The position numbers and the translations under genes are program-made. From assembly GCA_028826165.1 (NCBI GenBank), contig JAPDFW010000076.1, positions 351,892 through 415,891 on the forward strand: a stretch of 64,000 nt of DNA, in the 5' to 3' direction. The notes under the pieces were generated by a model. That model was not told the origin of the DNA and searched no databases. It saw only the letters and a list, made by a program, of their open reading frames with translations. Shown in pieces: positions 10,309 to 21,582 of the stretch (the stretch's first letter is position 1; every line of letters starts with the position of its first letter). This stretch comes from Anaeramoeba ignava. Taxonomy: Eukaryota > Metamonada > Anaeramoebidae.

Positions 10309-12206
10309 ATGTTACCAAATAATCTTCAAAGTAGAATTTGTCAAATTTGTTTTGAAAAATTTTCAACTGAAAGAAAACCAATGATAATATGTAGTTATGG
10401 ACATAATGTTTGTTCTTATTGCGCAAGTTTTTTAGAAGAATGTCCCTTTTGTAGATCACCAAAAAGCAAAAAACCAACTATAAATTTGCTAGTTTTAGAA
10501 ATGATTGAAGAAATTGAAAAACGGGAAAAAATCAAAATTCCCGAAATCAATTCAAAAGAGTTATTTATTGAAAATTCACCATTTAGTTTTGGAGCAGTTG
10601 CTGATTTATATAAAGCAAATTGGGGTAATCAATTTGTGGCTGTGAAAAAATTAAGAATGAACCCAAGCAAAACGGATAAAAAAATCCTCAAAAACGAAGT
10701 TGAAATTGCATCCAATCTTCCTCATCCAAACATTATAAGGGTTTTTGGGATTACAAAGATTAATAAACAACTAGGAATTGTTATGGAATATCTTGAGCCA
10801 GGATCACTTGAAAAAATTATTCCAACTTTATCTTTTATTGAATGCGTGAATATTTGTCTTGGAATTATTGATGGATTGAAATATCTTCATTCCAAAAATG
10901 TTATTCATCGAGATTTAAAACCAGCAAATCTTCTTCTTGATGGGAAAGTCCCAAAAATTTCGGATTTTGGTCAATCAATTATTCATCAAAAAATTTTCCA
11001 AAATGCAAATATTAAAGGTTCAATTGAATATACTGCTCCAGAAATTTTGAAAAATGAAACAGTGAGTGATCGAACTGTTGATATTTACAGTTTTTCAATG
11101 ATAATTTTCCATTTATTTTCTAAAAAGAAGCCTTTTGATGATTTGAATTTGTTCCAGATTATCACTTATTTGCAGAAAGGAATTCGTCCAGAAATTTCTC
11201 AGAATTTGATTCCAGAATCACTTTCGAGATTAATCATACGCGGATGGTCAGGAAATCCAACAGAAAGACCAAGTCTTGATGAATTTCGAAAAGTTTTTCA
11301 AGAATTAAAATTGTTTTTTGAAAATGAAAATTCCAATTCCAATGAAAATTTAAATCAAAATGAAAATTTAAATCAAAATGAAAATTTAAATCAAAATGAA
11401 AAATTTGATGAACTTTCAATACAACTTCAACAATTTCTCCAAATTTCTCCTTTAAAATCAAACCAAAACCAAAAGAATAAAAATCAAATTAATTTCTCAA
11501 AACTTGAAGTTGAACAATGTATTGAATTGTTAAGTAAATCTGAAAATGAACAAAAAATTCAAGAAAAAGGAATTGAACGTTTATCAAATTTATCAATAAT
11601 AAGAGGTAATCAATATTTTTTTTCCCTAAATTGATTTATTGGATTAACAAAAAATAAAATGAACCATTTTTTATTTTTAGAAAATCGAACAAAAATTTCA
11701 AATTTAAATGGATTTCAAGTAACTTTTTCAATTATGAAAAAATTTCCTGATAATTTAAATATTCAATTAAATGGTTCAACAATTTTAGCAAATTTGATGA
11801 CTAAAAACAAAGGTAAATTGAATTTTAAAAACAAAAAAAAAATTTGATTAATTTATTGATCTTCTTTTGATTTAAAAAGAAAATCAATCAATATTTGCAA
11901 ATTTATCAGGAGTTCAAATAATAATTGGTTTAATGAATAAATATCCTGATAATGAATCAGTTCAACAAAAAGCCTGTTTAATATTGAAAAAAGCCGCAGA
12001 AAATGCAGGTAATTAAATTACAAAAATCAATTTAAATTTAATTAATTAATTAATTAATTGTTTTATTTTTTATTTTTTATTTAGAAAATCGTTTTGAAAT
12101 GATAAATTGGGGATTTTCTTTTTTTATTGCAGAATTGATTCATAAATTCCCAAATAATAAAGAAATTAAAATGATTGGGCAATCTTTAATAAATCAATTA
12201 AAATAA
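10309..12206 (+). CDS. RING-finger protein kinase with ARM-like repeats
   Basis: Exons 10309-11605, 11681-11812, 11880-12008 and 12085-12206 give 559 residues. Residues 10-50 form a C3HC4 RING finger (CQIC..., CSYGHNVCSYC, CPFC), a likely ubiquitin-ligase module. Residues about 85-350 are a tyrosine-kinase-like (TKL) kinase: FGAVADLYKA glycine loop, VAVKK lysine, HRDLKPANLL catalytic loop, DFGQS and APEIL, so catalytic residues look intact. A NENLNQ repeat linker follows. The C-terminus has armadillo-like helical repeats, and each short 3' exon encodes about one repeat, all joined in phase 1. No membrane segment is seen. It is probably a cytosolic signalling protein coupling phosphorylation and ubiquitination; substrates are unknown. 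Kinase-ARM proteins are common in amoebae, but an N-terminal RING is less usual. Confidence 0.88.
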
Positions 12207-12299
12207 AAACAAAAACAAAATATTCAAAAAATTCCACTTTTTTAACTCATTTTTATTTTCATCCTTTTTCTTTCTTTTTTTCAATAAAAAGTAATCAAT

Positions 12300-12912
12300 C
12301 TATATTTTTATTCCTTTTTTATTTTGATTAAATAGAACACTAAATTTTTTCCAATCAAAAAGAGAATTTCCTAAAGGAAAAAATTCTCTTTTAGCTTCAA
12401 TATTAATCATTAAAGCCAGTGAAGTATAAGAACTGAGAATTGAAGCCATTAAACAAGGAATTCCAACCAAAATGGAATTAAATTTATAAGCAAAATCAAG
12501 AATCAAAAAGAAAATTGCAATATCCATCCAAAATAAAAGCCAAAATTGAACTTTTGTGAGTTGTAAAGCAAATAAAGTGAAGAACATCATAAAAAAAAAG
12601 ATTGCAAACAGAAAAGATGCAAAAACTCTTTCTTCTGGTTCAATATTTTTTTTGGATGAATTCCATAATCCTTTTATCCAAGAAACAGCTAAAGAGAAAA
12701 AGAGTAAAGTAATTAACTAAAAATCAATTTTTTGAATATTTTTCTTTTCTGTTGTTTATTTTTTTTTAATTTTGATAAGAATAATTTTTTACAAAAAAAA
12801 AGCTTGCTCCGAAATTGTGTTTAACTCTAAAATCCAGAATAGCAGCAATCAAAGTTAATAAAGCAGGAAAGAATAAGAAAAAACTAAGTTTCGGAACTAA
12901 TTCATTTAAGAT
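12300..12912 (-). pseudogene. 3' fragment of a multi-pass membrane protein gene
   Basis: Two exons can be read on the minus strand. The downstream exon, 12300-12716, encodes about 138 residues with four or five hydrophobic helices (EPEERVFASFLFAIFF, FWLLFWMDIAIFFLI, GIPCLMASILSSYT). The upstream exon, about 12912-12793, encodes ELVPKLSFFLFFPALLTLI and more. They join in phase 0 across an intron of about 76 bases (GTAAAA...TTTTTAG, 12717-12792). Upstream of 12912 there is only a short AAAATC repeat and then a foreign segment copied from the GTPase-BTB gene. The 5' end and start codon are therefore missing. The family is not recognised. A short protein from an internal Met at 12590 is possible but would be only a remnant. 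Confidence 0.6.
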
Positions 12913-12982
12913 TATTAAAATTATTTATAAAATCAAAATTAAAATCAAAATTAAAATCAAAATTAAAATCAAAATTAAAATT

Positions 12983-13610
12983 TATCTCGAGATTCAAAAC
13001 AAAATGTTGATGTTTTATTGAAATGGATTTATTTTGGAAAAGTTTTAATTTCAAATTTATCAATTTTTGAAGAATGGAAAAAAAAATTATCAAATATTTC
13101 AAAAGTTAAAATAAAAATAGGAATCAATCCACTTTTAGATGATTTGAAAAGATTAATGAATGAAGAAGAAACCAAAGATTTCCAAATAATTTCAAATAAT
13201 CAAAAAATCAAAATTCATAAAATAATTTTGATTGCAAGAAGTGAGTTATTTAGAGGAATGTTTATAAGTGTAACTGAAGATAAATCAAATTCAGTTCATG
13301 AATACAGTAACAAAAAAACAAAAACAATCCAAAATCTAGTTAATTTCTTTTATACAGATGAAATTCCAAAAATCAAAAACAAAACAATACTTAAAGAATT
13401 AAAAGAATGTGTTGATTATTTCCAATTAAATTCAAAAAGATTAAATCAACTAATTAAAAAAATTATTGGTGAAATTCCTCAACAACAACAACAACAACAA
13501 CAAAATTCAAAAAAGAAATGTTTAATTTTTTGAATTTTTATTTTCTTGATCAAAGAATTTTCAAATTTTGATTTAATTTAATTCTTTTCAAAAAAATAAT
13601 TATTTTTTTT
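12983..13610 (+). pseudogene. partial duplicate of the GTPase-BTB gene (BTB end only)
   Basis: From TTATCTCGAGATTC onward this is nearly identical to 14620-15240, with only a few substitutions and one fewer CAA in the polyglutamine tract of the downstream copy. It encodes the second BTB domain (KDFQIISNNQKIKIHKIIL) and the same CLIF C-terminus. The GTPase part and the natural start are absent. The left break abuts an AAAATC repeat next to the truncated membrane-protein gene. An ORF of about 171 codons is open but has no credible promoter. Confidence 0.8.
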
Positions 13611-13683
13611 TGAATTATTTTTTCCAAATTTCATTTTTCAATTTTCAATTTTCAATTTTCATTTTTCATTTTAAACGAAATCA

Positions 13684-15171
13684 ATGAAACAACAAAACAA
13701 AAAAGATTATGATTTACTTTTGAAAATTATTCTTGAAGGAGATTCTGGAACTCAAAAAAATAAGATTATACAAAAATTTATGCAGGAAATAGTTACACAA
13801 TCAAATGACAGATGGATTGATTTAGGTCCCTTATGCAAAGTGATTGAAATTCAAGGAAAAACAGTTTTACTTCAAATAAACAACATTAATAAATATGGTT
13901 TGTCTTGGAAAATTAAAAGAAAAACCAAAATATTTTTTGGAGAATTAATCGGAAAAAAAAATTTTAATTTAATTTTAATTGGTTTTTTTATGATAATGAT
14001 TTATGAGGAGGGTATAAGTCAGCATATAAAAGTATTTCTTTTTGTTATTAAAAAAAATTCAAAAATCAAATTCTAATTATATTTTTATTTTTATTTAGGT
14101 TTTTATAGCAAAGCTTATGGAGCAATGATAGTTTATGATATTACTAATAAAAAATCATTCGAAAATGTTGAAAAAATTTGGAAGTACCGAATCAGAATGC
14201 ATGCAAAGGAAAATATTCAAATGATGTTAATTGGAAGTAAATGTGATTTGGAAAATGAAAGAAAAATATCAAAAAAAAGTGGAAAAAAACTTGCTGATAA
14301 ATTGGGAATTCCTTTTTATGAAGTTTCAGTCAAAGAAAATATCAATATTGAGGATGCTTTCACAGAATTAACAATGAATATTTTGGATAATCTTGATGAA
14401 AATAATCAACTTAAACCAAAACCAAAATCAAAACCAATAATTTATTCAATTCAAGAAGATATGAAGCAATTATTTGAAAGAAAAGAATTATGTGATTTTG
14501 AAATTGAATGTAAAGATGATCAAAATCCACTTTCAAAATTCAAAATTCCAGTTCATAAATTAATTATTCAAAATCGATTAAGGATTGATGAAAATCAACT
14601 TGAAAACCAATTCTATTCAATTTTATCTCGAGATTCAAAACAAAATGTTGATGTTTTATTGAAATGGATTTATTTTGGGAAAGTTTTACTTTCAAATTTA
14701 TCAATTTTTGAAGAATGGAAAAAAAAATTATCAAATATTTCAAAAGTTAAAATAAAAATAGGAATCAATCCACTTTTAGATGATTTGAAAAGATTAATGA
14801 ATGAAGAAGAAACCAAAGATTTCCAAATAATTTCAAATAATCAAAAAATCAAAATTCATAAAATAATTTTGATTGCAAGAAGTGAGTTATTTAGAGGAAT
14901 GTTTATAAGTGTAACTGAAGATAAATCAAATTCAGTTCATGAATACAGTAACAAAAAAACAAAAACAATCCAAAATCTAATTAATTTCTTTTATACAGAT
15001 GAAATTCCAAAAATCAAAAACAAAACAATACTTAAAGAATTAAAAGAATGTGTTGATTATTTCCAATTAAATTCAAAAAGATTAAATCAACTAATTAAAA
15101 AAATTATTGGTGAAATTCCTCAACAACAACAACAACAACAAAATTCAAAAAAGAAATGTTTAATTTTTTGA
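13684..15171 (+). CDS. degenerate Rab/Ras-like GTPase fused to BTB domains, CaaX tail
   Basis: Exons 13684-13897 and 14099-15171 give 428 residues. Residues 1-160 follow the Rab/Ras fold (DYDLLLKIILEGDSG..., AYGAMIVYDITNKKSFENV, MLIGSKCDL). Key nucleotide-binding residues are altered. The P-loop reads GDSGTQKNK, lacking the Gly-Lys-Ser/Thr end. The switch II DTAGQE segment is missing. NKxD reads SKCD. GTP hydrolysis is therefore doubtful. Residues about 180-270 hold a weak BTB-like module and about 285-400 a clearer BTB/POZ domain, as used for dimerisation and cullin-3 binding. A polyglutamine tract precedes the terminal KKKCLIF, a CaaX prenylation signal, so membrane anchoring is predicted. 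The order resembles RhoBTB proteins, but the G domain is Rab/Ras-like. Intron 1 (13898-14098) is joined in phase 1. Confidence 0.85.
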
Positions 15172-15368
15172 ATTTTTATTTTCTTGATCAAAGAATTTTC
15201 AAATTTTGATTTAATTTAACTCTTTCAAAAAATAATTATTTTTTTCAAATTGAACAACATGAAAAATATACAAGAGTGAATAAGAAAAACAAAATAACAA
15301 AAAGAAACCACCAAACTCAATTCGATTCAAATTCAAAATCATTTATAAAATCATTTATAAAATTTAAA

Positions 15369-15665
15369 TTAAATATTTTCACTTAATTTACCTTCTTGAT
15401 CAGTTATTCCAAAACTAGACATTGCTAAAGCTAAATATCCAAAAGAAGATCCAATTAAACCAAGTGAAGTTGCTTCAAGTTTTCCTTGTTTTTTTGGTTT
15501 TTTTGGTTTTTTTAATTTCACAACTTTTTTGGTTTCTTCAAATTGATTTGTTTGTTCTGAAATTGTTTGTTTTGTGGAATTTAACCCCTCAGTTTCAACT
15601 GTTTCAAAATTTGTATCAGATTCAGAAACAAAATCATCTGTTTCAATAATTAATTTGTTTTTCAT
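15369..15665 (-). CDS. small hypothetical protein
   Basis: A 98-residue single-exon ORF. The N-terminal half is acidic and Thr/Ser-rich. The middle is a lysine/proline run (KLKKPKKPKKQGK). A weakly hydrophobic, glycine-containing stretch follows near the C-terminus (LGLIGSSFGYLALAMSSFG) that could be a tail anchor. No family is recognised. Sequence complexity is higher than in the surrounding repeats, which favours a real gene. The gene runs towards the 3' end of the GTPase-BTB gene. Confidence 0.5.
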   Translation of the reverse strand: MKNKLIIETDDFVSESDTNFETVETEGLNSTKQTISEQTNQFEETKKVVKLKKPKKPKKQGKLEATSLGLIGSSFGYLALAMSSFGITDQEGKLSENI

Positions 15666-16441
15666 TTTAATTTTATTTTTTATTTTTTTATTTTATTTTT
15701 TTATTTTTTATTTTTTTAAGTTTAAGAATTTTGAAAAAGAAAAGTGAAATAATCGATAAAAAAAATTTTTTTTGTGATCTTTTATGATTATTTCCACGTC
15801 TTAAAAATTACTCAAAAAAAAAAAACCAAATAAAAAAAATAATTTGTGTTAATTTTTAATAACGATAAGAATTCAAACAAACACTTTCATCTCCCAATTT
15901 AAATATTTAATTAAATATTGAATTGAATATTGAATTGAATATTAAATATTGAATTGAATTGAATTAAATATTAAATATTTAATTGAATTGAATATTGAAT
16001 ATTAAATATTGAATTAAATATTGAATTAAATATTGAATATTAAATATTGAATTAAATATTGAATTAAATATTGAATTGAATATTGAATTGAATATTGAAT
16101 TAAATATTGAATTGAATATTGAATTAAATATTAAATATTAAATATTAAATATTAAATATTGAATTGAATTGAATATTAAATATTGAATTAAATATTGAAT
16201 TGAATATTGAATTGAATATTGAATTGAATTGAATATTAAATTGAATTGAATATTGAATTGAATATTGAATATTAAATATTGAATTGAATATTGAATTAAA
16301 TATTGAATTAAATATTGAATATTGAATATTGAATTGAATATTGAATTGGGATTGGATTTGGATTTAATTGGAAAAAAGAAAAAAATTAAATTTCATTTTT
16401 TTTTTCATTTTTTTTTTCATTTTTTTTATTTTTTTTAATAA
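15666..16441. repeat. ATTGAATATTGAATTAAAT tandem repeat between divergent genes
   Basis: Positions 15900-16345 are an irregular tandem of ATTGAAT, ATTAAAT and TTGAATTG units. The flanks are poly-T/A. The stretch separates the divergent small ORF and the dynein intermediate chain gene and probably contains both promoters. No gene is seen. Confidence 0.7.
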
Positions 16442-19400
16442 ATGACTTCACCAAGTGAGCGAGAAAAAAGAAAGAAAGAATTAGAAGCAAAAAGATTGAG
16501 GTTAGCAAAAGTTAGAAATGAAAGATTAAAATTATCACAAGGGAATGTAACGAAAAGAAAAATTAAAAAGAAAAATTAAAAAGAAAAATTAAAAAGAAAA
16601 ATTAATTAAAAAAAAATTTTTTTGTTTACAAATTAAATAGAAAACCTCACCATCCAAAACAAAAAAACCAAAAGATGAAGAAGTTGATAATTTAGTTTCT
16701 TCACTTTTAAATAAAAAAAAAAGTGACAAAACACCAACAAAAAAAATAGTTAAAGTTAAAAAGAAAGTTACAAAAACAAATGAAAAAAAACAACCAACAA
16801 AACTTCCTGAAGTTCCAAAAAAAGAACTGAAGTTACAAAAATCTATTATTCATGTTGATATTAGACCTAAAATTATTGAAAAATATCAAAAAGAAACTCA
16901 AACAACTTTAGTTTTTACTTCTACAAATACTGAAGATGATTCTAATGATGAAGATGCTAATCAAAATGAAAGTATTGATTCAACTCAAATTATTAATGAA
17001 GCTAAAATTGAAAGAGAACAAAATGAGAAAAAATTTAATGCTGAAAGTACATTTTTTTTTAAAATTAAATTAAAATTAAAATTAAAATTAAAATTAAAAT
17101 TAAAATTAAAATTAAAAATAAAAATTAAAATTAAAATTAAAATTAAAATTAAAAATTAAAATTAAATTAAAATTAAAATTAAAATTAGAATTAAAATTAA
17201 AATTAAAATTAAAATTAAAATTAAAATTAAAATTAAAATTAGAATTAAAATTAAAATTAAAATTAAAATTAAATTTAAAATTAAAATTAAAATTAAAATT
17301 AAAATTAAAATTAAAATTAAAATCAATTTAAATCAAAATTAAAATTAAAATTAAAATTGAAATTAATTAAAATTAAAAATTGTAATTAAAATTAATATTA
17401 AAAATTATTTAAAATTAATATTAAAATTAAAATTAAAATTAAAATTAAAATTAATATTAAAATTAAAATTAATATTAAAATTAAAATTAGAATTAAAATT
17501 AAAATTAAAATTAAAATTAAAATTAAAATTAAAATTAATATTAAAAATTAAAATTAAAATTTAAAATCAAAATTAAAATTAAAATCAAAAATTAAAATTA
17601 AAATTAAAATTAAAATTAAAATTAAAATTAAAATCAAAAATTGAAATCAAAATCAAAATTAAAATTAAAATTAAAATCAAAATTAAAATCAAAATCAAAA
17701 TTAAAATTAAAAATTAAAATTAAAATTATAATTAAAATTAAAATTAAAATTAAAATTAAAATTAAAATTAAAATCAAAATTAAAAATTAAAAATTAAAAT
17801 TAAAATCAAAATCAAAATTAAAATTAAAATTAAAATTAAAATTAAAATTAATATTAAAAATTAAAATTAAAATTAAAATTAAAATTAAAATTAAAATTAA
17901 AATTAAAATTAAAATTAAAATTAAAATTAAAATTAATATTAAAATTAAAATTAGAATTAAAATTAAAATTAATATTAAAATTAAAATTAAAATTAAAATT
18001 AATATTAAAATTAAAATTAAAATTTAAAATCAAAATTAAAATTAAAATCAAAATTAAAATTAAAATCAAAATTAAAATTAAAATTAAAATTAAAATTAAA
18101 ATTAAAATCAAAATTAAAAATTAAAATTAAAATTATAATTAAAAATTGAAATTAAAATTAAAATTATAATTAAAATCAAAATTTAATATTAAAATTAAAA
18201 TTAAAATTAAAATCAAAATTAAAATTAAAATTAAAATTAAAATTAAAATTAAAATTAAAATCAAAATTAAAATTAAAATTAAAATTAAAATTAAAATTAA
18301 AATTAAAATTAAAATTAGTTTTATCTGCTGTTGAAAGACAACAAGAAATGACTTCTTCAAATTTTCAAGATTTTTTTGCTTTTTCTAGTAAAATTATTGA
18401 AAAAGCACAAAATGAACCTTATGATATTTTAAGAGATTATATTGGACATTCAAATGATGAATACGAGTAAAAAAAACAATAAGAAAATGGATTTTTTATC
18501 ATTTTTATTGAAATAATTTAACTTTTATTTCTTTTCTTAATTACAATTTTTCTTTTTTTTAAGTGTTCAACAACCTACTATTTCAGATAATCGTCAATTA
18601 AAAGATGAAAAAATAACAAGTTATCGAGCAGTTACAGATTTACAATGGTCTCCAAAAGTAATTATTTTTATGATTTAAAATTAAAATTAAAATTAAAATC
18701 AAATTTAAAATTAAAATTAAAATTAAAATTAAAATTAAAAATTTAAAATTAAAATTAAAATTAAAATTAAAATTAAAATTAAAATTAAAATTAAAATTAA
18801 AATTAAAATCAAATTTAAAATTAAAATTTAAAATTAAAATTAAAATTAAAATTAAAATTAAAATTAAAATCAAAATTAAAATTAAAATCAAATTTAAAAT
18901 TAAAATTAAAATTAAAATTAAAATTAAAATTAAAATTAAAATTAAAATTAAAAATAAATTAAAAATCAAATTTAAAATTAAAATCATAATTAAAATTAAA
19001 ATTAAAATTAAAATTAAAATTAAAATTAAAATTTAAATTAAAATTAATATTTAAATTAAAATTAAAATTAAAATTAAAATTAAAATTAAAATTAAAATTT
19101 AAATTAAAATTAATATTTAAATTAAAATTAAAATTAAAATTAAAATTAAAAATAAATTTAAAATTAAAAATTAAATTTAAAATTAAAATTAAAAATAAAT
19201 TTAAAATTAAAAATTAAACAGTATCCCGAGTTATTATTAGCATCATACAGCATGAAACGAGAGATGCGAAGAGCACAAGAAGCTGATGGATTAGTATTAT
19301 TATGGTCATTAGCATTACCGACCCGACCCGAATCAACATTAACATGTCAATCACCAGTAACGAGTGCGATGTTTTCAACATTTTCACCATCAGTAGTAAT

Positions 19401-21379
19401 AGGAGGAACATTTTCAGGACAAATAGTTGTATGGGATACTCGAGCAAAATCAACGCCTGTTAACAGATCTCTTCTTTCATCAAGTGGTCATACTCATCCT
19501 ATTTTTGGAATGCAAGTCGTTGGCTCAAAAAATGCTCATTCTCTTGTCTCTTTGAGTAATGATGGTAGAATTTGTGTTTGGTCTCTTGATATGCTTAAAA
19601 CTCCTGAAGACGTTATTGATCTTAATTCTGGTCAAAATCGTTTGTCTCCTACTTCTCTTGTTTTCCCTCAAGATGAGGTTAATTTGTTTTATGTTGGTTC
19701 AGAACATGGTTCTGTTTATTCAGGTTTGAGAATGGGAAAGTAATTATTTATATTAAAAATTAAAATTAAAATTAAAATTAAAATTAATATTAAAATTAAA
19801 ATCAAAATTAATATTAAATATTAAAAATTAAAATTAAAATTAAAATTAATATTAAAATTAAATTAAAAATTAAAATTAAAATTAATATTAAAATTAAAAC
19901 TAAAATTAAAATTAAAATTGAAATAAAAATTATAATTAAAATTAAATTAAAATTAAAATTAAATTTAAAATTAAAATTAAAATTAAAATTAAAATTAAAA
20001 TTAAAATTCATTTTAAAATTAAAATTAAAATTAAAATTAAAATTAAAATTAAAATTAAAATTAAAATTAAAATTAAAAATTAAAATTAAAATTAAAATTA
20101 AAATTAAAATTAAAATAGCAATATTGGAATTGATAAGGAATATACAGGACATAGTGGTCCAATTACAGGAATTGATTTCCATAATTCAGCAGGAAATTCA
20201 AGCTTTCTTGATCTTTTTGTGACTTCATCTATGGATTGGACAGTAAAATTATGGAGCAAAAATTATCAAACACCTCTTTTATCATTTGAAGAATCGAATG
20301 AATATGTTTATGATGTTCAATGGTCTCCTATTCATCCTTCTTTATTTGCTTCTGTTGATGGTGCTGGTTATCTTTTCTTATGGAATCCTAATATTAATGT
20401 TGAAGAACCTGTTATTAAAACTCAAGTTTCTCAACATGCTATTAATAAATTAAGATTTTCAACTGATGGAAAGAAAATTATTACTGGTGATTCAGATGGT
20501 GTTTTAACTGTTCTTGAAATTAATTCTGATGTGAATTTTTCATTTTTTTAGCAATTACATCAAATTTAATTTAATTATTTATTTATTAACATCAAATTTA
20601 ATTTATTTATTTACATGAAATTTAATTAATTTATTTCAAATTTAATTTATTTATTAACATCAAATTTAATTTATTTATTTACATGAAATTTAATTTATTT
20701 ATTTGATTTAATTTATTTACTTCAAATTTAATTTAATTATTAACATGAAATTTAATTTATTTATTTACATGTAATTTAATTTATTTATTTACATGAAATT
20801 TAATTTATTTATTTACTTTAAATTTAATTTATTTATTTATTTATCAAATTTAATTTAATTATTTACATCAAATTTAATTATTTACATCAAATTTAATTAT
20901 TTCTTGAATTTAATTTATTTATTAACATCAAATTTAATTTATTTATTTACATGAAATTTAATTTATTTATTTACATGAAATTTAATTTATTTATTAACAT
21001 CAAATTTAATTTATTTATTTATTAACATGAAATTTAATTTATTTACATCAAATTTAATTTATTTACGCCAAATTTAATTTAATTATTTACATGAAATTTT
21101 AATTTATTTTTATTCAAATTCAAATTTAATTATTAAAATCAAATTTAATTTATTTATTACATGAAATTTAATTTATTTAATTTAATCAAATTTAATTTAA
21201 TTTATTTAACAAATCAAATTATTTACATCAAATTTAATTTATTAACATGAAATTTAATTTATTTATTTACTTTAAATTAGATTTCAATTCCAAAAGAAGA
21301 AACAAAAGCTTTTCAACAAAAAGTTATTAATTTGTATCCAAAAAAAAGAACTTCAAAAAGTGACAGTTATGTTTTTTGA
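16442..21379 (+). CDS. cytoplasmic dynein 1 intermediate chain
   Basis: Seven exons: 16442-16546, 16641-17046, 18319-18466, 18564-18657, 19222-19739, 20119-20530, 21281-21379, giving 593 residues. The N-terminus is a charged helix (SEREKRKKELEAKRLRLAK), the region that binds dynactin p150 in known chains. KETQT at about residue 119-123 matches the LC8 light-chain binding motif. The C-terminal two thirds is the WD40 propeller typical of this family (YPELLLASYS, GGTFSGQIVVWDTR, HTHPIFGMQVVG, GHSGPITGIDFH, LFVTSSMDWTVKLWS, EYVYDVQWSPIHPSLFASVDG). It links the motor heavy chain to light chains and cargo adaptors for minus-end transport on microtubules. Several introns are expanded (TTAAAA)n arrays. 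All splice phases agree. Confidence 0.95.
17047..18318 (+). repeat. intron 2 of dynein IC gene, (AAAATT)n array
   Basis: 1.27 kb of TTAAAA hexamers with AATATT, AAATC and TAGAAT variants. Antisense frames of the array give false ORFs of repeated IL and NF. Similar shorter arrays fill introns 18658-19221 and 19740-20118 of this gene. Confidence 0.9.
20531..21280 (+). repeat. last intron of dynein IC gene, distinct 24-base repeat
   Basis: A tandem of TTTAATTTATTTATTTACAT followed by SAAA-type variation (CATCAAA or CATGAAA), clearly different from the TTAAAA arrays in the other introns of the gene. The donor is GTGAAT and the acceptor is ATTAG. Confidence 0.85.
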
Positions 21380-21582
21380 TTCAAAAGAAATTTTAAAAGA
21401 AAGTTAAAAGCAAAATTAACTTACAAAATCAACAGAAATTCTTTTTTTTTTTCAATTTTTTTTTTTTTTGATTTTTAAAATAAAAAAAAAACACAACAAT
21501 TACTAATTTTTTTAAATAATTATTTTTATTATTTTATTTTTTTTCATTTTTTTTTTTCATTTTTTTTTTTGCTTTTTTTTTA

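Noticed and set aside
15900-16345. ATTGAAT tandem repeat as a CRISPR-like or regulatory array
   Set aside because: Units are short, irregular and without unique spacers; a simple AT repeat in a eukaryotic genome.
17854-18987. Long ORFs of repeated IL and NF codons in the dynein IC region
   Set aside because: Products of (AAAATT)n hexamers in introns; any stop-free frame of a hexamer repeat is open.
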